This document shows, one piece after another, positions 23,435 through 34,415 of a stretch of DNA of 64,000 nt. Under the pieces are notes generated by a model that was not told the origin of the DNA, ran no database searches, and saw only the letters and a program-made list of their open reading frames with translations. The stretch's first letter is position 1, and each line of letters starts with the position of its first letter. The position numbers were made by a program, and so were the translations under genes. Source of the DNA: Phoronis australis (taxonomy: Eukaryota > Phoronida > Phoronidae); NCBI GenBank assembly GCA_002633005.1, contig NMRA01000903.1:33010-97009 (forward strand), in the 5' to 3' direction.

Positions 23435-23998
23435 CCTACGAGCTCCCACATTTGTATATGTTCTTTTAATTTGTCACTAGCACTTGGATTATTGCGTTGC
23501 TTATAGTAACGCGTGTATTTAGACTGGTCTAAAACAAGATTGAAATCCCTACTTGCAATAACTTTTCATTACCCACCTCCTCAATTTCCTTAAAAAGGTT
23601 TGAAAAAAGTCAGGTTTGTCCTCATTTGAACCACACAAGTTGACAAGCGCAATTCTCTCTCCCTCCATTGTTGTATCAAGTAATACATTATCCCCACTTT
23701 TGTCACTTCTCCAACCGTGTATTTGATGTTCAAAATTATTACTCAGCATTATTGCGACTCCTCTTGCATTGCTCTTGAATGAACTGAAATAGCAGGAAAA
23801 CCCCCACTGTAATTGGACTTGATCCTCCAAAGCCTTCACAAAATGAGCATCTTGAACACAATACATATTGAATGACTTATCTCTTAGGTACTTTTGAACA
23901 TCAAGTCTTTTCCCGGAATCTCTAAATCCCTGACAGTTTACAGAAAGTATACTTAATTCCATGTTGAAATTTAATTTGTGGACTACAACTAAATTCAA
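22944..23998 (-). pseudogene. LINE AP-type endonuclease
   Basis: The frame 23998-23549 starts MELSILSVNCQGFRDSGKRL, with the catalytic N and the VQDAHF acidic position, then GVAIMLSNN and LVNLCGSNEDKPDFF. The C-terminal part is present twice, at 23451-23266 (RRKNPIKQARLDFFLL) and 23132-22944 (SYRSDHSG with the catalytic SDH). The enzyme nicks target DNA to prime reverse transcription. Stops between the parts and the duplication make it inactive. Confidence 0.85.
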
Positions 23999-23999
23999 G

Positions 24000-24857
24000 T
24001 ATTGCTCTCAGTGACATTAAATTTTTCTGCGCATACTACCAGTGATTGTTTGCACAGTCTTGAACATAAAAACATATACAAGAGAAGAAACACAATGGAC
24101 AAATAGCTACGAAGACAAAGAAGAAAGTCGAACACTAAATGAATGAGCTGTAACAGCACTCATAACATACATGTACGTCTGAGACGACAAAAGCCCTGAA
24201 TCTGAGAAGGCAGCCCGCATCGACAGTCATCCTATGCATGCTAAAGCCCTGGATATTTGAATAGTTACTGTAGTTATAAATGTATACCCCATAGAATGGC
24301 AAGCTAAGTGAAGAACAGTAGAAGCGCTCCAAATGAAACACTGCGTTTGAGCGCAAGCCATTGATTACAACCCTGATTTGGTTACTACCATATGTTCAAC
24401 ATTGGCACAAAGAAAAAACTGAATCAATTTAAAGGTCGTTATTGCAAGAGATCACTAGCTGAAGAAAAGATTCAAATAGGAACTAAAAATTAGAAAATAC
24501 AATTAAATAAACAGACAGCTAAATAGAGAAACTGAAACAGCAGATTAACATGAAATACATGTAAAACTACTGGTATCAAATTACGAGATGACACTGATTT
24601 CTGCGCAAACATATTTAGCACAAAACAAACTTTTTAACGCCGCCTAGAATATTAACCCAATTCCGCACTATCTGACGAATAACTAAACTAAGTAACCATA
24701 CGCTGTCATGTTATTCACGGTTCAAAACCCGTTCCGGCGTTGGTGTCTGGGGTTGACTCTTTCAAAGACCTTCCACGAATTCGCTAACTTGTTCCATTCT
24801 ATTCATTTCATGATAAGAATGATTATTCTTCTTGATGAAGATCTTCCCATCTCTCAC
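24000..24857. other. LINE spacer between ORF1 and ORF2
   Basis: Lies inside the flanked LINE but has no coherent frame. Short frames at 24135-24356 and 24708-24890 are not recognisable. Confidence 0.6.
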
Positions 24858-24860
24858 TTA

Positions 24861-25255
24861 TGTCGACTTGATGTGTCCCTGTTTCACTAATCTGCGACAT
24901 TTTGCAAAAATAGCAGCTTTCCTCTTTGTGCGATTTTCATTGATATATATTTTTCGCACCGAGACACGCCCTTGGTTCACCTGTGTAACCGCAAGTGTCG
25001 ATCTTTTCTTCAGAAGTTCTGTTCGTTTACGATAACTAATGACCTTAGCGATGATCGGTCTAGGTTTACCCCTGGTATCTCTGTTAAAAGCACCAAACCT
25101 GTGGGCGCGGTCTAATTCAGTTACAGACAGGTCAACTTCCAATTTCTTGGCTATGTTTAAAACTAGCTCCTCAGTGTTCTCCCCCTTATTTTCCTCTACA
25201 CCGTGTATAATCAGGCAGTTTCGTCTAGAATATTGCTCGCTGTCGTCTAAACGCA
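24861..25255 (-). pseudogene. LINE ORF1 fragment
   Basis: An open frame of about 132 codons reading RLDDSEQYSRRNCLIIHGVE, then LDRAHRFGAFNRD and YINENRTKRKAAIFAKCRR. It is the RRM and C-terminal part of the same ORF1 family as 10770-11423. Its start coincides with the element's 5' truncation at the target-site duplication, so the missing coiled coil was never inserted. Confidence 0.85.
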
Positions 25256-25266
25256 CGTTAGGGTCT
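25256..25266. repeat. LINE target-site duplication, 5' side
   Basis: Identical to 19705-19715. Just outside, the 13-mer tcgtctaaacgca of the LINE's truncated end (25243-25255) recurs at about 25287, suggesting microhomology or template jumping at 5' closure. Confidence 0.85.
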
Positions 25267-25611
25267 TAGCTTTTGCAGCACAGATCGTCTAAACGCAAGA
25301 GAGAATTTTTAAAGCGAAGCTTTTGCAGAGCGTACTAATTTAATGGATGTTTAGATTCAATCTGTTAATTTTGCGAATGCAAAACTATATTTTTCTAGAG
25401 GCCCCTCTCTGGTAAGGGATAACGGAGGCATCTTTCGCTTTATTTTTTTTTCTCGAAACTGTATATCACTTGAGAAAAATTGATGACCTGACAGATAACA
25501 TCAATTGCTGCGCATTTCCTGATATTTGAAAATACAGATATTTTCATATTTAGAGGCCTCGCCTTTGAAGGAGGCCATTGACGACATGCAAGTGGCCATC
25601 TTCTTGTGTTT

Positions 25612-25885
25612 TTATTAAGAAATTCTAACGGGGCCGCCCACGGTGAAAGGGCCCACTGTTGGAATCGATTTCCTCTATTTTCCTGTTTTTTTTGTGAAAT
25701 CGTGCTTTCATGGTGGAGGAGGTCACTCCCTGCAACGTTTTGGGACCTCACGAGGGTGAAATGAACTGTCACGTTTTTCCAAGCTTAACGATGTTTAGCC
25801 TTTCATCTTAAGGTGTTCCATTTCAGATGCTACCCTCTCTCGGTGGAGCAGCTCGGGGGAAATGTCCCTTTGTCCCTCTATATAC
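25612..25885. repeat. Dispersed repeat B, copy 1
   Basis: Aligns by eye with 41525-41785. Shared words include gggcccactgttgg/gggcccaatgttcg, gaatcgattt, gaaatgaactgtcac/gaatgaactgtcac, and gtccctttgtccc/gcccctttgtccg. It is probably a non-autonomous element. No coding capacity seen. Confidence 0.7.
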
Positions 25886-26005
25886 ATGTACATGTATATC
25901 TGCGCGTGCAGGACAAGTGTACACAAGCGCTATATCTGCGCGTGCACAACAGGTGTACATGTACACAGGCACTATGTCTGCGCGTGCACGACAGGTGTAC
26001 ACAAC
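25876..26005. repeat. Minisatellite with ctgcgcgtgca units
   Basis: Three imperfect units of about 45-55 bp, each with atctgcgcgtgcacgacagg followed by tgtacac. Overlapping tacatgta palindromes are embedded. Every frame across it is open in both directions, which is a property of the repeat. Confidence 0.85.
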
Positions 26006-26009
26006 CAAT

Positions 26010-28530
26010 TATGGTTGATAAAATTTATTACAAATGATTCTGTAAAATAGATTAATTTCGACTATTTCTAAGAATGGTATGGCATGTTATAAGATGTTGA
26101 TAAGAATTGATATTAACGAAAGGTGTAATATAAGATCTAAGTTTTTTCATCAGCCCTAGTAGGCTAATTTATACGAATTTTTTTTCACGGACCAGAAACG
26201 ATCCGTAAACGATGTGAACGATGATCAGTTTCATCAGAATTCATATCAACCAAAATGGAGGTGCAAGATTTTTACACAAGCATTACGTACATGTATTCTA
26301 AGTTCAGAAAATATGATTAAGACAGTGAAGAAGACGAAATTTTACGTACAAGTTCATTAAGATTGACGGTAAATATAAGAGGCAAAATTAAGTCTTTGAA
26401 CTAGCAAGGACCAATTTATAATGCATACAGAAGTATGCAACAGTCAGGGCACGGACTTCTGTGAACATCCTGAGGGGCTTAGGCCTACGTGTAGCTAGGA
26501 TGGCGGGAGATTGGTCTCGTGCGGAACCCTCTCCGGAGAAGAGGAGGTAGAGGCGACACAATTCGTGATGATCGGCACTAAACATTTTAGCAGCAGAAAT
26601 ATAACAGAGATTCATTCAAGTAAGTCAGGCAATTAAAACGCATTTTAATTAATAATCCACTGGGGCCACCTGCCGCCCCGAAGTGTTGTACCAGAGGGTT
26701 CCAGTTTAATCCCGTCCTGTAGCCATGATTCTATTACTACTTATAAATTTCTGTAATTACATCAGGTTTCGTCTGTTATAATTGATAAACGTAAATTGAA
26801 ACTCTACAACGTTCTAGAAACCATGTGTAGTTAGTTGTTGCAACAAGAGGAGGGTTACATATATCAAAATTGACAAATATCCGTGGCGTTGGCGCTGTTG
26901 GATTTTGGAATTAAATGCTGAATGACGTCAATATGAACATGCGTCTTAAAACGCTACGCAATGTTGCCACTAGTCAAACTTTAATAAGTCTTCTAAATCT
27001 AATAATTGCCTAAAGGTATTTCAATAAACACAATATACATTCATTGACTGGCCGTAGTTTGGCGGGAAATGACGTGGTAGGACGATGATAACTGGTACGG
27101 AACCGGTAACTCTGACCTTCATTTGATGCACGACGTGGCACTGACTGAATGCATCAACCAAACATGTTAATTTTTGAAAATGCCCTCAAAATGGACTTTT
27201 TCAAAACACCGTGTTTGCCATACTCGTGTAAAAAAGCGAAATGAACCGTTCTACACGCTGCTCAAAGCACTTCTGTGGACATAGGGAAAGGAAAACGTCT
27301 CTGTCTTACAACGCTGCATGTGCTTGGCATTTCTGACAAGGCTCTCTCATGCTGGAAGTTTTTTTTAAGAGTAAGCACCGTCCCAAAAAATTGTAGGTCT
27401 CGTTACAGCTGACCACAGAAGAATGATTCTGCGATTTTAGGACTGAAACTGAACCAAATCTGGCGTGGTCACTCATTGGAAGGTGCAGAACTCGGGAAGA
27501 AAGGGGGAGGCAATACAAGCATATTTTTATTTTGGAGCCTTAGTTGCCAGATGTCATTCAGCGTCAGTTACTACCTAAGGAGGCCAGATCATGCGCTATA
27601 AACATCACCTGACGTTTTGCTTCTAAAAAAGTGTACCTTGGTGAATTTTCTTTCATTTCTTTCGACACCGCATTCGCTTTACCAAAGATTCACGCACAGA
27701 TGCCACGTACATGTATAGAGGCAAATACCTCCTCACCACGTATTCGCATCTTCCCGTTCAAAATTGTTTTATTTTATACATTTTGTCAATATGTTGTTGA
27801 AAGAAAATATTTGTTTTTGGAACAACGTCAGCGACCAACTGATACATGTGCTGTAACTACTAGAGCAAATTTTACCGTCACCGATGCATGAATGCGCAAA
27901 GCTAAAATTGGTAGTAGCCTCAACAATCGCTTTTCTGTGTTTGATGTCACTGTCTAAGTTCGTGGAAATCGTAACCATATGATTTCGAAGTTGGAGTCCG
28001 TGGGCTTAGGACATAAAGTTCCGTGTATTTCGCGTCTTTACTGCAAGGGTTAAAAGGGCATGGACCGCGAAAACTTGTGAAAAATACGTTTTAAACGATC
28101 CCTAACGAAAGTACCTTCATTCAACCTTTACTTAAAAATTATTCACTTCCAACTGAAAAGGAATTTCCAGAAAAAATGACCCAATTCATCGTTTTTGAAA
28201 GAAGTACGAAGAAAAGTTTGTATGGTAACCACCTATACCTGCCAATCTCCCTTTCACTTATTATAAATGCGCGCATGCGCTCAGTCATTCGACAAACAAC
28301 AGCTGATTCGGTGTCAAGAGTGTTGTGGATTGAATACTTTGCCACCCAATGTGCTTTATACCTCGTGCCGTGTATTTTGTGCCTACCTCTACGATTCTTC
28401 ATGATTGGACCATTACTTGAGATTTGATCATGCTGATCTGCAGTGGACTATTATTCATTTACACTATGTGTCAGAGGACGGTGCTGCGCTAATAATCGCA
28501 GGCGCGGTTTTGCAAGACTATACGAGACAA
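26010..28530. other. No recognisable gene
   Basis: Scattered frames of 60-90 codons on both strands without domains. A motif ttccgtgtatttcgcgtctt at about 28020 recurs near 33507 in the tandem repeat beside the right arm. Confidence 0.5.
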
Positions 28531-28531
28531 G

Positions 28532-28726
28532 ATGTCGAACAGTGGAAAGCTGGGCAAGAAAATGGGGCGTTCTTCTAAGCTAACCGACTCAGTTAGAAAG
28601 AAAAGAAGGCAAGACTTGCAGCTGAAAGTTGAAAAACGACGCATTTATCTGGGTACAGAGCACTGCCGCTGGGAATCTCTTAGAAGTGAGCTATCCGTCA
28701 CTGGCCAAACGATAGCTCGATCATGC
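28532..28726 (+). CDS. Candidate first exon of the right-arm orphan gene
   Basis: An ATG at 28532 opens 65 codons that end exactly at a strong donor (TGC|GTAAGT). The product is very basic (KKRRQDLQLKVEKRR) and ends with YLGTEHCRWESLRSELSV, a tryptophan-containing helix pair seen near the N-terminus of multicopy orphan proteins in cnidarian genomes (recollection, not verified). It lies upstream and on the same strand as the exon at 30240-30351, which is the mirror of the exon at 9473-9363. The phases of the two do not join directly, so an intermediate exon is required if they belong to one gene. Confidence 0.45.
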
Positions 28727-29062
28727 GTAAGTACTTGTTTGGTCCTGCATACTTCGGTAGTTATAGGGACATTGCGTGATCCCAGCTTATTAAAATCACC
28801 TCGATCCAATAAAGTAATGGTCCGAGAACTCACTGAGAAAGTGAAGAGTGTGAAAGTTAAACTCAGACATAAAATTCACCGAGTTGCATTGTCTGTTGAC
28901 ATTTAAGCTGAGCGGCTACTAGTAAGCCTACTTTTGGCTAAGCCTATGACCTACTTATGTCATATAGTGACGACTTGTTTATTTGTTTGTTGTTGATAAT
29001 TCTCGAAACACTAAGAGAAATTGCAAAGCATTATTACTTTGAGATAGTACCACCGTCTCAAC

Positions 29063-29167
29063 TGACTGCAGTAGAGATGACAGTTGTCCAATAGGCCCTC
29101 CACCAGTTGGAAGTTTTTTGGCGAATTGTGCCACATTGATTAAACCATCAAAGTCATGTTGCTGCAA
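29063..29167 (-). pseudogene. Exon-like HDFDGL segment, minus copy
   Basis: The minus strand encodes QQHDFDGLINVAQFAKKLP and TGGGPIGQL, open to about 29063. A related segment exists in opposite orientation at about 29622-29712. I do not know the family; the pair shows a local inverted duplication of a coding segment. Confidence 0.35.
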
Positions 29168-29621
29168 CGAACTTTTGCAGATAGGGGGATACCTTAGGGG
29201 AATGGTAATGTCTTAAACTCTTCCCAGCTCGGTCAAATACGAACGGGCATTAGGAGTCAATTTTCTGTCCTTCGTTACGGTAACAAAATCATGGACTGAC
29301 CATTTTTGGGAAACTGGCCCAATTCTGTATTGATTGAATCATTGCTGTAGCGTTTTAAAATCACCTTGAGATCGACCTCCATGACGGAGTAAATCAATCA
29401 TTAAAACACTACACTGGTGATCACCAAAGTTTGCTAGTGCTTGAAACTTGGCCGCAAGGGTTGTACCACTCATACCTGTGCAAAATGATATTGTAGATGA
29501 ACAAATTAGAAACAAATCAGAAAGAAATCTTGATAACCAAAGTATTTGTTCAAGTTGGAAGGAAAGAAAGACATCGACAGCCTCCTAAGGTGACCATGTC
29601 TATGTTATAAAGGTACTTAAG

Positions 29622-29712
29622 GCAGCATGACTTTGATGGTTTAGTTTGTGCGAGGTACGAGTTGCCAAAAAGCTTCTTGCTGCCCATGGAAGACCCCCTG
29701 TGCCACCAGTTA
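29622..29712 (+). pseudogene. Exon-like HDFDGL segment, plus copy
   Basis: After an acceptor-like gtacttaag the plus strand encodes QHDFDGLVCARYELPKS. A one-base shift gives a closer match to the minus copy (VAKKLL then GRPP), so it is frameshifted relative to it. It could lie in the intron or gene containing exons 28532-28726 and 30240-30351. Confidence 0.35.
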
Positions 29713-30239
29713 TGGCCCAGTTCAAGCAGCAATTCTGTTTTAGTGCCAAGCCGTGCATTTTGCCAGATTGAGTACTTGCAAAGTAGGTACAAAGTCATGT
29801 CTCACGGATTTGTAGCCTTGTTATCTTGTTGTACCTTATTTTCAGACCTATGTGTATTGACATTTTAAAAGTGGTATTATAGTCTGAGAGATCAAGAGGT
29901 CTACTTTCTTCAAAGATATTATGCGAGATCTGGAAGAAAATCCACAGCTAAAACCCCATTAATCAAAATTTCGCTGCCCTACAAAGGTTAACAAAGTAAA
30001 AGCACAAACGTTCGTTGATCAATTTTCAAAATTCAAAAATACATTAACTGAGGATAATTTTTGGTTACAAATTCAAATTCGCAACAAGAAATTAAGTAGT
30101 GAATTGCACTCACATTTTTGTGGTGGTTATTCATGTAGTTTGGTTGTTATTATGGCGGCGAATTGTTCCACCTGTATTCTTTGACATCTGTACCTGTAGT
30201 TAATAACTAGGTTATTGTAATTTCATTTTTGTACTGTAG

Positions 30240-30351
30240 GTATGAAGTGGCACAAAGTGAAAGATTTGCAACAATGTCTAGACAAGTGTCCACAGAGTCA
30301 GAACCTGAAGCCGTATCAGCAACGCCTGCAACTCCCCAGTTTATTTCAAAG
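30240..30351 (+). pseudogene. Exon mirrored from 9473-9363
   Basis: Follows an acceptor-like tgtactgtag and ends at AAG|GTATTC. It encodes YEVAQSERFATMSRQVSTES and then a proline/alanine/threonine-rich tail. It is 112 bp against 111 bp in the left arm. The extra base near the 3' end would shift the frame of the next exon (known in the left arm at 8539-8452 but deleted here), so this arm's gene is probably dead. Confidence 0.45.
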
Positions 30352-30715
30352 GTATTCTAGAAATTATTTTTTCAGCGAAAGCGTGTTGTCTACATCTTCA
30401 CCTACTAGTGTTTGTTTCTACGACAATACATGACATGGAAAATTGCGTTTGTTGTTTTTTGTGAGTGTTACTAATTTAAATCAAATCATTCTACCTTGCC
30501 ATTTTTAAAAATATTACTGAGCTTGTACTCATTAAGCCTTAACTGGCTTGGACTATGGACTGCATGGTTGTATTTTCATCAAGATTTTGCTTTCCTAACT
30601 TTGTTCTATGTTGAACTTGATTTTACTGTACCTTATTAACACTTGAATTATGGTCCAAATATTGTAATTTGTTTTATTGAACTGACTCTGAACTTACTAA
30701 TATTTTGATGCAATA

Positions 30716-30851
30716 GTAGACTGAACACTGTTTCGAGTTCATCACTTTATTAATCTTGACTGTATGCTCATATGATGCAGTGGTAGACTGAACACTGTTT
30801 CGAGTTCATCACTTTATTAATCTTCACTGTATGCTCATATTAAGTCCATTC
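30716..30851. repeat. 68-bp tandem duplication in the right arm
   Basis: The block beginning agactgaacactgtttcgag occurs at about 30718 and again at about 30786, with one or two substitutions. The left arm has a single copy, so the duplication followed the arm duplication. Confidence 0.85.
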
Positions 30852-32334
30852 AAACAAAACGTTCAACGTAATGTCTGTTCTATGCTCAGTCAGTGCTAAA
30901 AAGCCTTGACTTTCAGTACCTTCTACAATTGCTGGCGCAATAACATGCTACTTTTGACAGTTATTTGTTCTCTAGCCTCAGCTGAAGTGTTAGACAAGTT
31001 CTGTGCAATTGCAACTGTGCAACGGCTGATGTTGTAGCCAATGAATAATGTTATGAACTATGAAAGTACCTAAATGTTCTATTATTTTCTCCTCTGGAAT
31101 GATAATTAGATGCTCCATGGACAGTAGAAATAAAATTATTTTCAATTAATGTTGCTGCAATTTCTAATGTTTTTAGTGGGACAAATTTGCTGGAAGTGCA
31201 ATTTATCATTCCATTTGTCCAAAGGTGTGTAGATTGATTCTGTCTTTTTATTTCTAAACACAGTTATGTTGCTCAATTGGAATGACCTCTTATTTCGTGC
31301 ATTTTGTAACTTTGTATCCTTCCATGAGTTCACACATCATTGATGTTTTATTGTAGTCAGATGTAAAAATCGAGGTCAGCTCAGTAAAACAGAAGTTGAT
31401 TGCAAACCACAGATTTGTGCAAATACCTAAATTGCTAAGTGCTTGTAGTTATAGTCATTGAAAATGTGTAACATACTTTGAAGAAAAGCAAAATTATTTA
31501 GATCATGATGATGCTCGATAAAATAAAACTTTTTGAATGCTGTTGGGACTGATTGTTCATCATGATGCACATTGCAAACTATTACTGGGTGAACAGTTAC
31601 GTCAATATATTTACCACCAGTCCTTGGAACATATGTGTCTGTGATTTATCATCATCACATCTTTCCATGTAATGACAATATTAAGTATCAGATGACTGGA
31701 GTTAACAGCTTTTGAAATATTAGGAGATAAACTGTGTTTTAGGTTCAAAAAGATACCACAATTTAGCATTAGAAAGTTAATCTTCCCAATTCTAAAGTTT
31801 TATATAAAATTCGCTGTGAAGCACCTAATAATTGGTTAGAATTACTGTAAATAACAGTGTGATTACTAAGGCATAGATTTAATGTAATTACAAAGTTGGG
31901 CAAGTCATTGCACTTGGCAATTTGAGCCCTAAAATGCATTGACTACATGTACTTTGGGCCAACTGGGTGCATTTGGCCCCAGAATTCAAGAAAACCCTGG
32001 GACAGAAATTTTGGGGGATTTTTTGATCTGTAAAAAAGAAAGTTCAATGAAGGTTTTCAGAGAAATTTAGATTACATTTTCTTCCACCACTAATAGCTGA
32101 GGATTTAGCTAACTGCACTTGCACTACTCGGCCACTTACTAAACGGTGAATACGCCAGTGGCGGATCTAGGATACCACAAGGGGGGCCCAACATGACGCC
32201 TCGGTGAAATGGGCAAAGCTCGATTGTATGCACAGTTGGCTCGAATGTTCTGGGGGTTGGCGATACGGACCTGGTGTTCCGGAATTCTACCGTTGGGCTC
32301 GATATTTTCTCATGCTGTTGCTGTGTAATTTTTT

Positions 32335-32880
32335 GCTTGCACCAGTCAAGGGGGGGCCTTGGCCTGTACGCAATCATCACGTAGTAACAATTAACAATCA
32401 CCCGGAAATGCATTTTAGTTATAAATCCTATGTACAGTCACGATGCATTGAAATGTTTTAGCAAAATGTTATTGTTCTTGTTTACCATTGATTATACACA
32501 ACATAGTCTACGATGTTGACCGTACGCCGATCGGTGAGCCAGACTATTTTCATTTACTAAACGATAAGACATGAATAGACATTTTCCGTTTGAAATGCAC
32601 ATAAATGNGCTTGCACCAGTCAAGGGGGGCCTTGGCCTGTACGCAATCATCACGTAGTAACAATTAACAATCACCCGGAAATGCATTTTAGTTATAAATC
32701 CTATGTACAGTCACGATGCATTGAAATGTTTTAGCAAAATGTTATTGTTCTTGTTTACCATTGATTATACACAACATAGTCTACGATGTTGACCGTACGC
32801 CGATCGGTGAGCCAGACTATTTTCATTTACTAAACGATAAGACATGAATAGACATTTTCCGTTTGAAATGCACATAAATG
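32335..32880. repeat. 273-bp duplication across an N
   Basis: Positions 32335-32607 and 32609-32880 are essentially identical, differing by one G in a G run, and are separated by the N at 32608. The left arm has one copy. This is most likely an assembly overlap that was not collapsed. Confidence 0.9.
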
Positions 32881-33298
32881 AAATCCTGGGCAAAAAGTAT
32901 ATTAGATTATACTTGGGAGAGCATAGAAACCAAATAAATCGATAACTTACTTCAGAAATGGGACTTCTTTGAGTCAATGTGTCGATGTGCTTTCGAAACC
33001 AGCCATCACTGTTTTGCTTTCGGCGACCTTTCACCACTCTGAGGTCATCAGGCCATTTCCAAATAAGGCACCGCAATGCATTTTGGGACTGTAATGTCGG
33101 ACTTGACGAGCACGAAGGCGTGTCTTTTTGGTCAACTTTCAAACGTAAAGAAAAATACTCCAAACTCATCTAAAACTCACTATATTTACGAAACCTACAA
33201 AAAACTTGTACGCCACAATATGATACAGGTTTCATGCAAGATGAGTAACATTTACTTTATTATTTTATACTATTTTTCACGTCCCAAGCAACTTTAAT

Positions 33299-33717
33299 AC
33301 CGTGAAAATAAAATCTCCGGATCGAGTAAGAGCTCTTCGGTGCAACAACTCATTCACTATCCCATCATCATGGGCGCGTGATAGGAGACCCGTAAGGAAT
33401 CTTAAAAACGCAAAAAGATGCAGTTCGGCGTAACAAAAACAAAAAACAAGTGTGGGCGAAGACTGTAAAAAAGCAGCGTTTACAAAATGACTACGGCGTT
33501 GAAGTTCCGTGTATTCCGTGTCTTTAAAGCAAGTGTTAATACCGTGAAAATAAAATCTCCGGATCGAGTAAGAGCTCTTCGGTGCAACAACTCTTTCACT
33601 ATCCCATCATCATGGGTGCGTGATAGGAGACCCGTGAGGAAATTTAAAAACGCAAAAACAAGTGTGGGCGAAGACTGTAAAAAAGCAGCGTTTACAAAAT
33701 GACTACGGCGTTGTATT
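33299..33717. repeat. Tandem duplication of about 240 bp
   Basis: The block starting taccgtgaaaataaaatctc occurs at 33299 and 33539. The second copy lacks about 60 bp (the part around 33395-33450). Each copy has the sequence agtaagagctcttcggtgca. It begins exactly at the outer end of the inverted-repeat arm. Confidence 0.85.
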
Positions 33718-33880
33718 GACTGGGAAGCACCCAATCTAATGCCATTTGTTAACGTCTGAGCCAAAAGATCAAATGTAAAGAAAACTTTAACGTTTTTTTA
33801 TCCAAAACTTGTTCCATTGTCCTTAATCCAATGTTCAATAGTACCGCTTGCCTCCAACCTTCGAATTGTGGCGTCAATGA

Positions 33881-34072
33881 ACACAACCGATGTGAACTCA
33901 TGTAATGGAAACACAGTAAAACTAGGTTAATTTATTTGACCCGGTGCCGAGACGAATATACAACTGCACGCAAAGCGGTATCAGCCTGACAACCTATTAC
34001 GCAACTGCTACTCTAGCCTGAAAATAGCAGCCGACTAGCGGGTCGGCTGATGGCCAGTCGGCAATAGCGGAG
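33881..34072. mobile_element. TIR family A, partial right part
   Basis: Matches 35629-35812 in the same orientation, from acacaaccgatgtgaactca through the gtcggctgatggccagtcgg block. The terminus itself is not present. A truncated copy of the element described at 34416-35955. Confidence 0.75.
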
Positions 34073-34415
34073 TTGCAACCGAATCGATTTAACGATTGCG
34101 CATGTCCGGAAATTAGGGTGCGCAAAGGCTACTGGGATTGTTGATGGTAAACGGGATGGCCGACTGGTTTGCACGACGTGTAATTTGTGTGCATTAAACT
34201 ACGCTGTTGTATGTAATTCTGCCGCTATTCGCCCTAATTAGCGCCCATGGCTCAACAAGTGCCCCAACGCGTTTTCAGACTTTGCTAAAGTAAGCGCCCA
34301 GCCCATGAACTACATGCGAAAAATGCCCTTACATACAGTTCTAACGTCTCCAATTTATCAATTGAAAGATCCGACAGCCTGAATTTGTAACGGACCNACA
34401 AAAATTCGTGATGTG

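Larger units (their letters stand above)
19716..25255 (-). mobile_element. 5'-truncated L1/Tx1-like LINE
   Basis: A minus-strand non-LTR retrotransposon of about 5.5 kb. In transcription order: partial ORF1 (25255-24861), a spacer of about 0.85 kb, an ORF2 with AP-type endonuclease, reverse transcriptase and a C-terminal zinc-knuckle region, then a 3' A-tail (the T run at 19715-19723). A perfect 11-bp duplication flanks it. It starts inside ORF1 just before QYSRRN, so the insertion was 5'-truncated, as is usual for target-primed reverse transcription. Multiple stops and shifts make it inactive. Confidence 0.9.
29987..33300. repeat. Right arm of the large inverted duplication
   Basis: Mirror of the left arm. 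It lacks the segment equivalent to 5208-9158. Small differences include a 68-bp internal tandem repeat (30716-30851) and a 273-bp duplication at an N (32335-32880). Its outer end abuts another tandem repeat (33299-33717). Confidence 0.85.

Noticed and set aside
25823-26018. Overlapping cysteine- and tyrosine-rich frames on both strands
   Set aside because: They are translations of the ctgcgcgtgca minisatellite and exist in several frames at once.
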